Shown here: one piece after another, positions 7,231 to 14,451 of the stretch | How positions within the stretch are numbered: position 1 is the first letter of the stretch | How the letters are laid out: each line of letters opens with the position of its first letter | NCBI RefSeq assembly: GCF_007830635.1 | Contig: NZ_VLLA01000012.1 | Location: 1-64,000, forward strand | Source: Bradyrhizobium huanghuaihaiense | GTDB taxonomy: Bacteria > Pseudomonadota > Alphaproteobacteria > Rhizobiales > Xanthobacteraceae | Direction: 5' to 3' | Length of the DNA stretch: 64,000 nucleotides | Notes under the pieces: model-generated | Database searches by the model: none | What the model was told of the DNA's origin: nothing | Seen by the model: the letters and a program-made list of their open reading frames with translations, nothing else | Program-made: the position numbers and the translations under genes

Positions 7231-8446
7231 TCACCAGCCCCTTCATCGGCCGCGCGCTCGCGCTGTCCGGAAACACTGTTTCCGCCAGCACACGATCGGA
7301 CAGGCCAAACTGGTCCTGCAGCACGCCTTTGATCACCGCGCGCAGATCGGTGGTGGGCTTGAGGTCGCGGGCCTCATATAGGTTCGCGAGCTTGAGGCCT
7401 GGCCAATCCGAGATGACGCGGCCGCCTTTCACGGCGCCGCCGGCGAGCAGCGCGATGGTGCCGGTGCCGTGATCGGTGCCGTCGGTGCCGTTGATGCGCG
7501 CGGTGCGGCCGAACTCGGTGGCGACGACGACGACGGTGTCGCGCCAGCGCTCGCCGAGGCCGCTCTCGAATTCGGCGAGCGCGCCGTCGAGACCACCGAG
7601 CAGGAAGGCGAGACGCCCGACAGGGCCGCCTTCATTGGCATGCGTGTCCCAGCCGTCGAAGGCGAGCGCGGCGATGCGGGGGCCATCGTCGGCCGCCATC
7701 AGCTTGGCCGCGCCGCGCGCGACCTGGCGCATCTGCGCGACCTGATTGCCGCCCTTCGGCTTCATGTCGTCGCCGCTTGCGACCTTGTCGAGCTGGAGAC
7801 CTTGCGACAGCGCCGCAGCCAGCGCGGGATCGCGGTGGCGGTAGAGATCGACCAGCCGCATCGCGGTGTCGTCGTCGGCCTGCGGCAGCGCGACCGGCGC
7901 CCAGCCGACGGTCGGCGCATTGCCGCGCAATACCAGCGGCGTGGTCGGACCGACCGCGAGACCGCTCGAGACGCGCTCGCCGCGCGGCAGCGCTTCGAGC
8001 GCACGGTTGAGCCAGCCGGACTGCACGCGTCCCGGTCCGGCGTAGCCGCTTTCGAGCACGTCCTGACCGTCGAAATGCGAACGGTCGCGATAGGGCGTCG
8101 CCACCGCATGGATCACCGCGGCATGCTTGTCGCGATACATGCGCGCGAACTCCGGCATCGCCGGATGCAGCGCGAAGAACGAGTCGAGCATGATGGCAGG
8201 ATGCGCGCCATCGGCCGTGAGCGCGATCGATCCGTGCAGGCCGGCATAGTCGGGGTCACCGAGCGGTGCGACGGTCGAGAGCCCGTCGAGCGCGCCGCGC
8301 AGGATCACCACGATCAATCTGGGATCACGTCCGCCAGCCGCGCGCGCGAATTTCGGCAAGTAAGCCCACGCCGCGAAGGAGGCGCCGCCGAGCAGAAGGC
8401 CGCGGCGCGAGGTGAGGAGCCGGTTCTCGACGCAGTCCATCATCAT
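7226..8446 (-). CDS. DUF1501 family protein with Tat signal
   Basis: 406 residues. A twin-arginine signal is clear at the N-terminus (SRRGLLLGGASFAAWA, residues 13-28), so the folded protein is exported to the periplasm. The rest matches DUF1501, a sulfatase/alkaline-phosphatase-like fold (LIVVILRGALDGLS, DVLESGY, AFDGWDTHANEG, VVVATEFGRTARIN, GTDHGTG). The function is not established. It overlaps the upstream DUF1800 gene (ATGA-type overlap), a pairing widely conserved in bacteria. Three consecutive ATGs (8446, 8443, 8440) are possible starts behind GAGGAG. The stop codon falls inside the R1b repeat. Confidence 0.88.
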   Translation of the reverse strand: MMMDCVENRLLTSRRGLLLGGASFAAWAYLPKFARAAGGRDPRLIVVILRGALDGLSTVAPLGDPDYAGLHGSIALTADGAHPAIMLDSFFALHPAMPEFARMYRDKHAAVIHAVATPYRDRSHFDGQDVLESGYAGPGRVQSGWLNRALEALPRGERVSSGLAVGPTTPLVLRGNAPTVGWAPVALPQADDDTAMRLVDLYRHRDPALAAALSQGLQLDKVASGDDMKPKGGNQVAQMRQVARGAAKLMAADDGPRIAALAFDGWDTHANEGGPVGRLAFLLGGLDGALAEFESGLGERWRDTVVVVATEFGRTARINGTDGTDHGTGTIALLAGGAVKGGRVISDWPGLKLANLYEARDLKPTTDLRAVIKGVLQDQFGLSDRVLAETVFPDSASARPMKGLVT

Positions 8447-10023
8447 CTCCTCTGCATCTCCGGCGACATCAGCAGCAGCGCCAGCGCCTGCTGGCGCGAC
8501 TCTGCGCGCTCGATGGTGCGGCGCGTTTCGATCGAGGCCGCGTCGGCAGCTGCGAATTCGAGCAGGTCGAGTGGATCGATGTTGGGCCCAAGTCGCGCAC
8601 CCATCTGCGCGGCGATGTCGAGCCTCAGCTTCATGCCTTCTGGCGCGGCCCAGGCGGCGCTGGTATCAGGGAAACCGTTGGGCCCTGCCGGCGACCACAG
8701 CGGCTGTCCCAGCAGGTTGAGATTGTTCAGATACGCGCCGGGATCCTCCGGCACGCGCGCGAGCAGCCGGCCGCTTGCGACGACGAAGTCGTAAGGGCTG
8801 CGCATCTTGGTCAGCGGCGCCTTCCACGCCTCGTCGGCATCGACCAGCGCCGTCGCAAGCGCCCTGAGGTCGCCGTCGGTCTTGACGAAGACATCGCGCA
8901 GCCGCGCGACGAGCACCGGTGGCGGATCGTCGGCGACGAAGTGACGGACGAGCTTGGTCGCGATGAAATTCGCGGTCGATGGATGGCGCGCGATGTCGGC
9001 GAGCGCAGCTTCGCCCTGCGCAAGGCCGGCCGGCTCATAGGTCTTGCCGAGCAGCACTTGCGGCCCGGGCTGGTGCGCATTGGTGTTGAACACGAAGGAG
9101 CCTGGCGTGCCGAGCTGGCCTTGCCTTCCGGCAAAGGTCCAGCCGGTGATGATGCGCGCGAGCGAGGTGACGTCGTCCTGCGTGTAGCCGCCGCCGACGC
9201 CGAGCGTATGCAGCTCCATGATCTCGCGCGCGAGATTTTCGTTCAGCCCCCGCTTGCGGTTTTGCCCTGCGCGCGAGTCCGGACCCAGCGATTGCTGGTT
9301 GTCGAGAAAGAACAGCATGGCCGGATGCTGCTCGACGGCCTTGAGCATGTCGGCGAAGCGTCCGAGCACATGCGGCCTGATCGCCTCGCGCTCGAACGCA
9401 CCGGCCCAGATCCGCGCCAGCTCGCCCTTGCTCGCGGAGATGCAGAAATGGTTGGACCAGAACACGACGAGACGCTCGGCGAAGCCGCATTCGACCAGCG
9501 TCGCGCGCTGCAGGCGCGCCAGCGCCTCGGCGCGAAAGGTCTTTTGAATCACGTTGAGCGGTTGCGGCGCGGGTTTTGCGGCCGGCGGCGTCGCCGCGTT
9601 GGGCTGCATCGTCTCGGGCCTGGCCGGCGCCTCAGCCGGCTTCGCGTCCGCCATCTGGCCGGCGATCTCGGTTGCGGCTGTGTTCAGCGAGAGATTACGG
9701 CGCAGAGCGGGCTTCTGATCGGCAGGCGCCTGCGGCGGCGTCTCCGCGGGCGCCGCGGCCTTGGCAGTTTCCTTGGCAGTTTCCTTGGCAGCCTCGCGCG
9801 CCTGCTTGACCTGGTCCTGATAGGCAAACACCGCCTGCCCGAGTTGCGGCGTCGATTGCAGGCCCGGCGCCTCCAGCAGCACGCCATTGGGACGGGCCAG
9901 TTCCGCCTTCACAAAGCCTCTGGGATCGGTGGCCGCGTTGATGAGATCGCCGGAGGCACCGCCGCGGGCGCCGAAGCCGAAACGGTTGAGCGCAACGAGG
10001 GCGGCTTGCGAATCGCGGGCCAT
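8443..10023 (-). CDS. DUF1800 family protein
   Basis: 526 residues. The DUF1800 hallmarks are present: N-terminal LNRFGFGARGG, the central LVVFWSNHFCIS, NENLAREIMELHTLGVGGGYTQ and LARIITGWTF, and the C-terminal LGQPLWSPAGPNGFPD. A low-complexity Ala/Lys/Pro insert (about residues 80-165, with repeated KETAKETAKA) splits the domain. No known activity. It is translationally coupled to the DUF1501 gene that follows. The ATG at 10023 is chosen (AAGGA in front, normal family start) over upstream in-frame codons. Confidence 0.85.
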   Translation of the reverse strand: MARDSQAALVALNRFGFGARGGASGDLINAATDPRGFVKAELARPNGVLLEAPGLQSTPQLGQAVFAYQDQVKQAREAAKETAKETAKAAAPAETPPQAPADQKPALRRNLSLNTAATEIAGQMADAKPAEAPARPETMQPNAATPPAAKPAPQPLNVIQKTFRAEALARLQRATLVECGFAERLVVFWSNHFCISASKGELARIWAGAFEREAIRPHVLGRFADMLKAVEQHPAMLFFLDNQQSLGPDSRAGQNRKRGLNENLAREIMELHTLGVGGGYTQDDVTSLARIITGWTFAGRQGQLGTPGSFVFNTNAHQPGPQVLLGKTYEPAGLAQGEAALADIARHPSTANFIATKLVRHFVADDPPPVLVARLRDVFVKTDGDLRALATALVDADEAWKAPLTKMRSPYDFVVASGRLLARVPEDPGAYLNNLNLLGQPLWSPAGPNGFPDTSAAWAAPEGMKLRLDIAAQMGARLGPNIDPLDLLEFAAADAASIETRRTIERAESRQQALALLLMSPEMQRR

Positions 10024-10137
10024 CGATTTGTCCTTCGCGGATTGCCAACCGCTTTCCTGATCGTTGCGCGGCGCATAATATACCGCAGCAACAGATGAAC
10101 CCGACATGAAAATGACGACGCAGCTTTTGGGCAAATC

Positions 10138-10347
10138 ATGACAATTCCGAAAGAAATGCCGTCAGCGCCGGCACTTGCGCGCCGCCTCATCTGCTCCCGT
10201 TGCGGCACCGAATTCGGCTGCGATTTGTCGGGCAATTGCTGGTGCGCGGAGGAGACCGCGCGGCTGCCGATGCCGGTCAAGGGCGAGGATTGCCTGTGCC
10301 GGGACTGTTTGCGCAAGGCGGCGGCGGAGGCGAGCGCTGCTGGTTAG
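10138..10347 (+). CDS. Cysteine-rich CWC family small protein
   Basis: 69 residues with seven cysteines arranged as C-x2-C (ICSRC), then GCD, GNCWCAEE and CLCRDCL, the pattern of the small cysteine-rich CWC family, probably metal binding. Divergent from the DUF1800 gene. ATG at 10138; function unknown. Confidence 0.75.
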   Translation: MTIPKEMPSAPALARRLICSRCGTEFGCDLSGNCWCAEETARLPMPVKGEDCLCRDCLRKAAAEASAAG

Positions 10348-10373
10348 ATGTGAGAGCGCGCGACATACGCCAC

Positions 10374-10503
10374 TGTCGTCCCCGCGAACGCGGGGACCCA
10401 TAACCCCAGGGAGAAGTTTGGCGAAGACTGGCCGTTCGGGACGAATACCATCCGCAACCGATAGATCACGCGGTATGGGTCCCGGCCTTCGCCGGGACGA
10501 CGA
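10374..10503. repeat. Palindromic repeat family R3, copy a
   Basis: Outer arms GTCGTCCC-CGCGAACGCGGGGACCCATA and ATGGGTCCCGGCCTTCGCCGGGACGAC are inverted relative to each other around a variable centre. Similar units occur at 47320-47434 and 48832-48975. Confidence 0.8.
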
Positions 10504-10521
10504 CGGTGGAAGGTGCCTGCC

Positions 10522-11217
10522 CTACACCTCATGCCCCGGCGACTTCCGCGCCATGCCCTCGAACGCATCCAGCAGCTTCTCGCGCCAGGCATAGATCGGA
10601 TCGTCCGTCTCCAGCAGCTTGAACGGGCTCACCACGCGCGCCCACTGGAAACCACCGAACACGATGTAGTCCGCATAGTTCGGCGCCTCCCCGCCGAGAA
10701 ACGGCTGCGTCTTGAACGTCTGGCGCATGATCTCCAGCGATTTGCGGAACGCGACGATGCCGGTGTCGCGGCTCGCCTGGACCTCTTCCAGGCTCTTGCC
10801 GAACCGCGCCTCGCGCGACTTCCGGAAATAGGCGGCATCGACCTCGCCGAGATTGTTCGGGATATCGGCGATAACAAGCGGGGAGAGACCACCGACGATG
10901 GCGATGTCGCCCCACGCATTGATCATGCGCGCCATGGCCCGCCCGCCCTCGCCGCCGAACAGCGACGGACGATCCGGGAAATTGACTTCCAGATAATTCG
11001 CGATGATCCAAGAATCGGCCACGGGCTTGTCATGATGCAGCAGCACCGGAACCCGCTCCGAGCCGTGCGGCGCGATCGCGCTCTTCTCGGTGAAACGCCA
11101 GGGCAGCGTCTCCGCCGACAGTCCCTTATGCGCCAGCGCCATCCGCGTGCGCCAGCAATACGGGCTGAAGGGGCGCGCGGCGTCGGTGCCGACGAGTTCG
11201 TAGAGCTTGAGTGACAT
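10522..11217 (-). CDS. Glutathione S-transferase family protein (beta-etherase LigE-like)
   Basis: 231 residues. The N-terminal segment RPFSPYCWRTRMALAHKGL is characteristic of the LigE/LigF-type glutathione transferases known from aryl-ether and lignin dimer cleavage, followed by VPVLLH and DSWIIANYLE glutathione contacts. The C-terminal helical domain has APNYADYIVFGGFQWAR. The true substrate in this organism is unknown. The start MSLKLYELVG at 11217 is chosen; the upstream in-frame residues are not family-like. Confidence 0.85.
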   Translation of the reverse strand: MSLKLYELVGTDAARPFSPYCWRTRMALAHKGLSAETLPWRFTEKSAIAPHGSERVPVLLHHDKPVADSWIIANYLEVNFPDRPSLFGGEGGRAMARMINAWGDIAIVGGLSPLVIADIPNNLGEVDAAYFRKSREARFGKSLEEVQASRDTGIVAFRKSLEIMRQTFKTQPFLGGEAPNYADYIVFGGFQWARVVSPFKLLETDDPIYAWREKLLDAFEGMARKSPGHEV

Positions 11218-11239
11218 GGTTGGCGGCCTCCTCACGCTC

Positions 11240-11328
11240 CGTCATTGCGAGGAGCCCTTGCGACGAAGCAATCCAGACTGCCGCCGCGGAGACATTCTGG
11301 ATTGCTTCGCTGGCGCTCGCAATGACGA
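11240..11328. repeat. Palindromic repeat family R2, copy a
   Basis: Outer arms CATTGCGAGGAGC and GCTCGCAATGAC, inner arms GAAGCAATCCAGA and TCTGGATTGCTTC form a long imperfect hairpin. Near-identical copies stand at 39958-40047 and 58328-58413. Confidence 0.88.
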
Positions 11329-11357
11329 TGTGGAGGCAGGGTCGCTCCAACAACAAC

Positions 11358-11458
11358 TGTCATGCCCCGGCTTGACCGGGGCATCCAGTACGCCGCGGCG
11401 GTCGTGAGACACATGACTGCTAGTGTCTACTGGATCATCCGCCTTCGCGGATGATGAC
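11358..11458. repeat. Palindromic repeat family R8
   Basis: TGTCATGCCCCGGCTTGACC-type arm with its own small hairpin (CCCCGG-CTTGA-CCGGGG), then TCCAGTA..., and an opposing half ACTGGATCATCCGC with hairpin CATCCGCCTTCGCGGATG. A related short unit is at 49230-49300. Confidence 0.7.
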
Positions 11459-11486
11459 AGTGAGGGCGCGGGAAGAGGCGAAGACG

Positions 11487-11717
11487 CTACCGCCCGTTGG
11501 TGCGCAGCAGCCTCTCGCCGCCTTCCGTCACCGCGATGACGAGCCCGACACCGGGCAGCGTCTCGCGCGCGACGTAGCCGCGATCGGCGGCGTCTTCCCA
11601 GATGGTGAGGCGCGGGCACGAGGTCTTCCAGGTCGAAATCACCTCGGCATAGGCGCGCGGCTCGCGCGCGACCCATTCGACGAAGTCCAGCACCAGGGGA
11701 TCGGCGGTCTCGCTCAT
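11487..11717 (-). CDS. Small hypothetical protein (76 aa)
   Basis: Starts with ATG overlapping the TSUP stop codon (ATGA), so it is translationally coupled to the permease gene. The sequence begins MSETADPLVLDFVEWVA and contains TSCPRLTIWEDAADRGYV; it is soluble and shows no recognised family motif. It may be an accessory of the transporter or simply a conserved companion. Confidence 0.7.
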   Translation of the reverse strand: MSETADPLVLDFVEWVAREPRAYAEVISTWKTSCPRLTIWEDAADRGYVARETLPGVGLVIAVTEGGERLLRTNGR

Positions 11718-12514
11718 TGCAAACCTCCCTTGTCGAAAGCGGCCAGCACAGGGGTCCGAACCAGCAGCCAGCCGCCATAGGCGATATAATAGCAGGCGAT
11801 GGTGGTGATCAGCTTGTTGGACCAGGCGATGAATTGCTGGTCGGTCATGGCTTCGAGAATGCGCCGTGCCAGCGTGGTACCAAGCATCGAGGCTGCGATG
11901 GCGACGCCGGCCAGCACGGGATCGAGGCTCGCCGCCTGATCGATGATGCCACCGAAATAGACCAGCTTGGTGAAATGACTGACGAGCTGGCACATCGCTT
12001 TCGTCGCGACCTTCTCGCGCCGGCCAAAGTCGCCGCCGAGGAAGAAGGTGTCGAGCAACGGCCCCGACACGCCGGTCATCAGCATCAGGCCCATGCAGAT
12101 CGTGCCATAGACCGTGCCCTGCCAGAGCCTGTCAGGATCCGGCTTGATGTTTGACGGCAGCAGCCGCGCCATGAACGGGGTGACGCCGAGCAGGAGCAGC
12201 GCCGTCGGCTTGTCCGGCACGTAGCGGGTGAGCGACCAGGCGGCGAGCGCAATGGCAGCGCCGACCATGTAGTTCGCGACCGGCCGCCAGCGGATATGCG
12301 CCCGCCACAAGAACGCACGCCAGCCGTTCGAGGCCATCTGCGTGATCGCATGCAGCACCATCGCGGTCGGCAGCGGCATCAGCGCCAGCAGCACGCCGAT
12401 CAGGATCAGCCCGCCCGCCATGCCGAACAGCCCCGACAGAAACGCGGTGGCGACCATCAGCAATCCAAGGGCAGCGATCATGATGGGCGTCACGAATATC
12501 TCCGATGTTGGCAC
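11714..12514 (-). CDS. TSUP (TauE/SafE) family membrane permease
   Basis: 266 residues and about eight hydrophobic helices, with the family's glycine-rich first repeat (LSGLFGMAGGLILIGVLLAL) and a second one near GVSGPLLDTFFLG. TSUP proteins export or import small sulfonates, sulfite or organic anions. Start is taken as GTG at 12514; a GTG at 12493 is an alternative. It is divergent from a LysR-type regulator gene (12830), which may control it, and is followed by a coupled 76-residue gene. Confidence 0.85.
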   Translation of the reverse strand: MPTSEIFVTPIMIAALGLLMVATAFLSGLFGMAGGLILIGVLLALMPLPTAMVLHAITQMASNGWRAFLWRAHIRWRPVANYMVGAAIALAAWSLTRYVPDKPTALLLLGVTPFMARLLPSNIKPDPDRLWQGTVYGTICMGLMLMTGVSGPLLDTFFLGGDFGRREKVATKAMCQLVSHFTKLVYFGGIIDQAASLDPVLAGVAIAASMLGTTLARRILEAMTDQQFIAWSNKLITTIACYYIAYGGWLLVRTPVLAAFDKGGLQ

Positions 12515-12537
12515 GTAAGGGACGCAAGCCGTTCATT

Positions 12538-12717
12538 CTCCCTCGCCCCGTTCTTACGGGGAGAGGGCGGGGTGAGGTGCTGCTTCCACAATCACGGTGG
12601 CGGTGAGACTCGCGGAGAGTCCCCCTCACCCGGAATTTGCTCTCGCAAATTCCAGCCTCTTCCCGCATCCGCCTTCGCTGAAGCTTCGGCGGACAAGCGC
12701 GGGGAGAGGCGAAAAAC
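12538..12717. repeat. Palindromic repeat family R1, copy c
   Basis: The CCCCGTTCTTACGGGG hairpin, then about 45 bases, CTCGCGGAGAG, then CCCCTCACCCGG and a closing part CTCTTCCCGC...GCGGGGAGAGGC with an inserted hairpin (CGCCTTCGCTGAAGCTTCGGCG). It occupies most of the space between the TSUP and LysR genes and may carry regulatory consequences for both. Confidence 0.75.
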
Positions 12718-12829
12718 ACGGCCGCCCCGAAACACAACTTGGAATTACTCTCATTCTTCTGCCTCGCTTGCCCCGCTCGCGCAAACTGAGTTATCTTGCC
12801 CTGGCATCAGCTTTCCTGAGGGTCGGCAT

Positions 12830-13747
12830 TTGCGGCGGCTGCTCTTTCTCAACGGCATCAAGGCATTCGAGGCGGCGGCGCGGACCGGCAGCTTTGCTGC
12901 GGCCGGGCTCGAGCTCAGCGTGTCCGCGGCCGCCGTCAGCCGCATGGTGCATCTGCTGGAAGAACGCCTCGGCGTCGCGCTGTTCGAGCGCAAGGCCAAC
13001 CGCCTGGTTCTGACGCAGGCCGGCCGCGCCTATCAGAGCGGGCTGACCCCGATCTTCGATGCGCTCGCGAGCCTGACCGCGCAGGTGACGGCGCCCTCCA
13101 GCGTGCGCGTGCTGACCATCGGCGTCGGCCACACCTTTGCAATGCGCTGGCTGATCCCGAGGCTGTCGGAGTTTCGCAGCGAGGAGCCCGACATCGAGGT
13201 GCGCTTCACAACCGGCGGCGCGCTGGTGCCGTTCGGCGAGGACTGGAATTGCGGGATCAAGCTCGGCACCGGCGACTGGCCCGGCCTCGTCGCCGAGCCG
13301 CTGTTTGCCGGCGACCTCACGCCGGTCTGCGTGCCCCGTCTCGCCGCCTCATTGAAGCGGCCGGCCGATCTCAGGGGACCGAGCCTGATCCGCGTCGCGC
13401 ACTCACCCGAGGACTGGCCGATCTGGCTGAAAGCCGCAAACTTGCCTCGCATCAACGCGCGCGGACCGGAGTTCCAGTTCTACGGTCAGGCGCTGCAGGC
13501 CGCCGTCGACGGGCTCGGCATCGCCATGGGGATCCGGCCCTATATCGACGACGATCTCGCCGCCGGGCGGCTGGTCGCTCCGTTCGACCTCTCGGTGCCC
13601 AAGGGTATGCGCTGGTACCTGCTCTATCGCAGCTTCCAGACCGAGCAGCGCGACTTTGCCGCGTTCCGCCGCTGGATCATGCGCGCGGCATCGGAACCCG
13701 CGACCCGCCCCGTGCGGCGCCCCGGCCGCAGTTCCGCGCGGAACTGA
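12830..13747 (+). CDS. LysR family transcriptional regulator (GcvA-like)
   Basis: 305 residues. Winged helix-turn-helix at the N-terminus (LNGIKAFEAAARTGSFAAAGLELSVSAAAVSRMV), then a periplasmic-binding-like effector domain with the GcvA-type motifs FAMRWLIPRLSEF and GLGIAMG. Start is TTG at 12830, preceded by GAGGGT at a good distance; the open frame extends upstream to 12296 through repeat DNA, which is not coding. Its likely target is the divergent TSUP permease gene. Confidence 0.85.
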   Translation: MRRLLFLNGIKAFEAAARTGSFAAAGLELSVSAAAVSRMVHLLEERLGVALFERKANRLVLTQAGRAYQSGLTPIFDALASLTAQVTAPSSVRVLTIGVGHTFAMRWLIPRLSEFRSEEPDIEVRFTTGGALVPFGEDWNCGIKLGTGDWPGLVAEPLFAGDLTPVCVPRLAASLKRPADLRGPSLIRVAHSPEDWPIWLKAANLPRINARGPEFQFYGQALQAAVDGLGIAMGIRPYIDDDLAAGRLVAPFDLSVPKGMRWYLLYRSFQTEQRDFAAFRRWIMRAASEPATRPVRRPGRSSARN

Positions 13748-13861
13748 CGCCGTTCAGGCAAAAAAGCCGGCCCCTTGTGAACGGCTTCACATCCACAAAT
13801 CCGCAAACGTGGTCCCTTGACCCTCCAACAAGACACGTACGAACCACTTTGGGGACTAGCA

Positions 13862-14086
13862 ATGACGACCCTCTACGACGGCTTTGACATCGAATCCTTC
13901 GAAGCTGGCAAGGGACTGTGGCACGCCCGCATCCGGCGCGCCGATTTCAGCCCGGTTGCCATCGACGGCGTGCTGTTTCCGGCCATGGAAGTCGGCTTCG
14001 CCTGGCCCGATCCCGACGCTGCGATCGCCGACGCCAAGCACCATATCGATCGCTTCCGCCGGCGCGCCGACAGCGACGACGAATAG
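13862..14086 (+). CDS. Conserved small hypothetical protein (74 aa)
   Basis: Starts ATG at 13862 behind GGGGA. The sequence (GLWHARIRRADFSP, FPAMEVGFAWPDPDAAIADAKHHIDRF) is soluble, with an alternating beta pattern followed by a helix. No recognised domain. It is followed by a small zinc-ribbon gene. Confidence 0.7.
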   Translation: MTTLYDGFDIESFEAGKGLWHARIRRADFSPVAIDGVLFPAMEVGFAWPDPDAAIADAKHHIDRFRRRADSDDE

Positions 14087-14125
14087 GCCTTTCAGCACAG
14101 CGCGGCGCGCAACGAGGAACCGGTG

Positions 14126-14359
14126 ATGTCGTCTATCGAGATCGAAGAGACCCAGCCGCTGGCCCGATCCTACGCCCGATCGGTGCTGTCGAGATGCCCC
14201 GACTGCGACGGCGATCTCACGGTGCTCCGTGTGATCGGCGGCCGCGCCGGATGCGAGTACTGGACCATGCGCTGCACCGATTGCGGCAGCGTCCATCTCG
14301 ACATCCTGAAGCCGCGCCAGCCGGGCGCGGACGACGACGGACCGCTGCCGGCGGCGTGA
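14126..14359 (+). CDS. Small zinc-ribbon-like protein (77 aa)
   Basis: Two CxxC pairs (CPDCDG at residues 24-29 and CTDCGS near 50) separated by a beta segment form a predicted zinc ribbon. The C-terminal tail is acidic. ATG at 14126 preferred over the adjacent GTG at 14123; GAGGAACC lies in front. Function unknown. Confidence 0.65.
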   Translation: MSSIEIEETQPLARSYARSVLSRCPDCDGDLTVLRVIGGRAGCEYWTMRCTDCGSVHLDILKPRQPGADDDGPLPAA

Positions 14360-14451
14360 GCGGGACCCTGCTGCCAACCTGCTGTCAGCAGCCTGAGCAC
14401 GGAGGGGCATTCGCCCTTTATTGAGCGGCGGACTCGTCCCATATTCGCCCC

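Noticed and set aside
14360..14451. LexA box before uvrB
   Set aside because: No GTTC-N7-GTTC or GAAC-N7-GAAC motif in this stretch.
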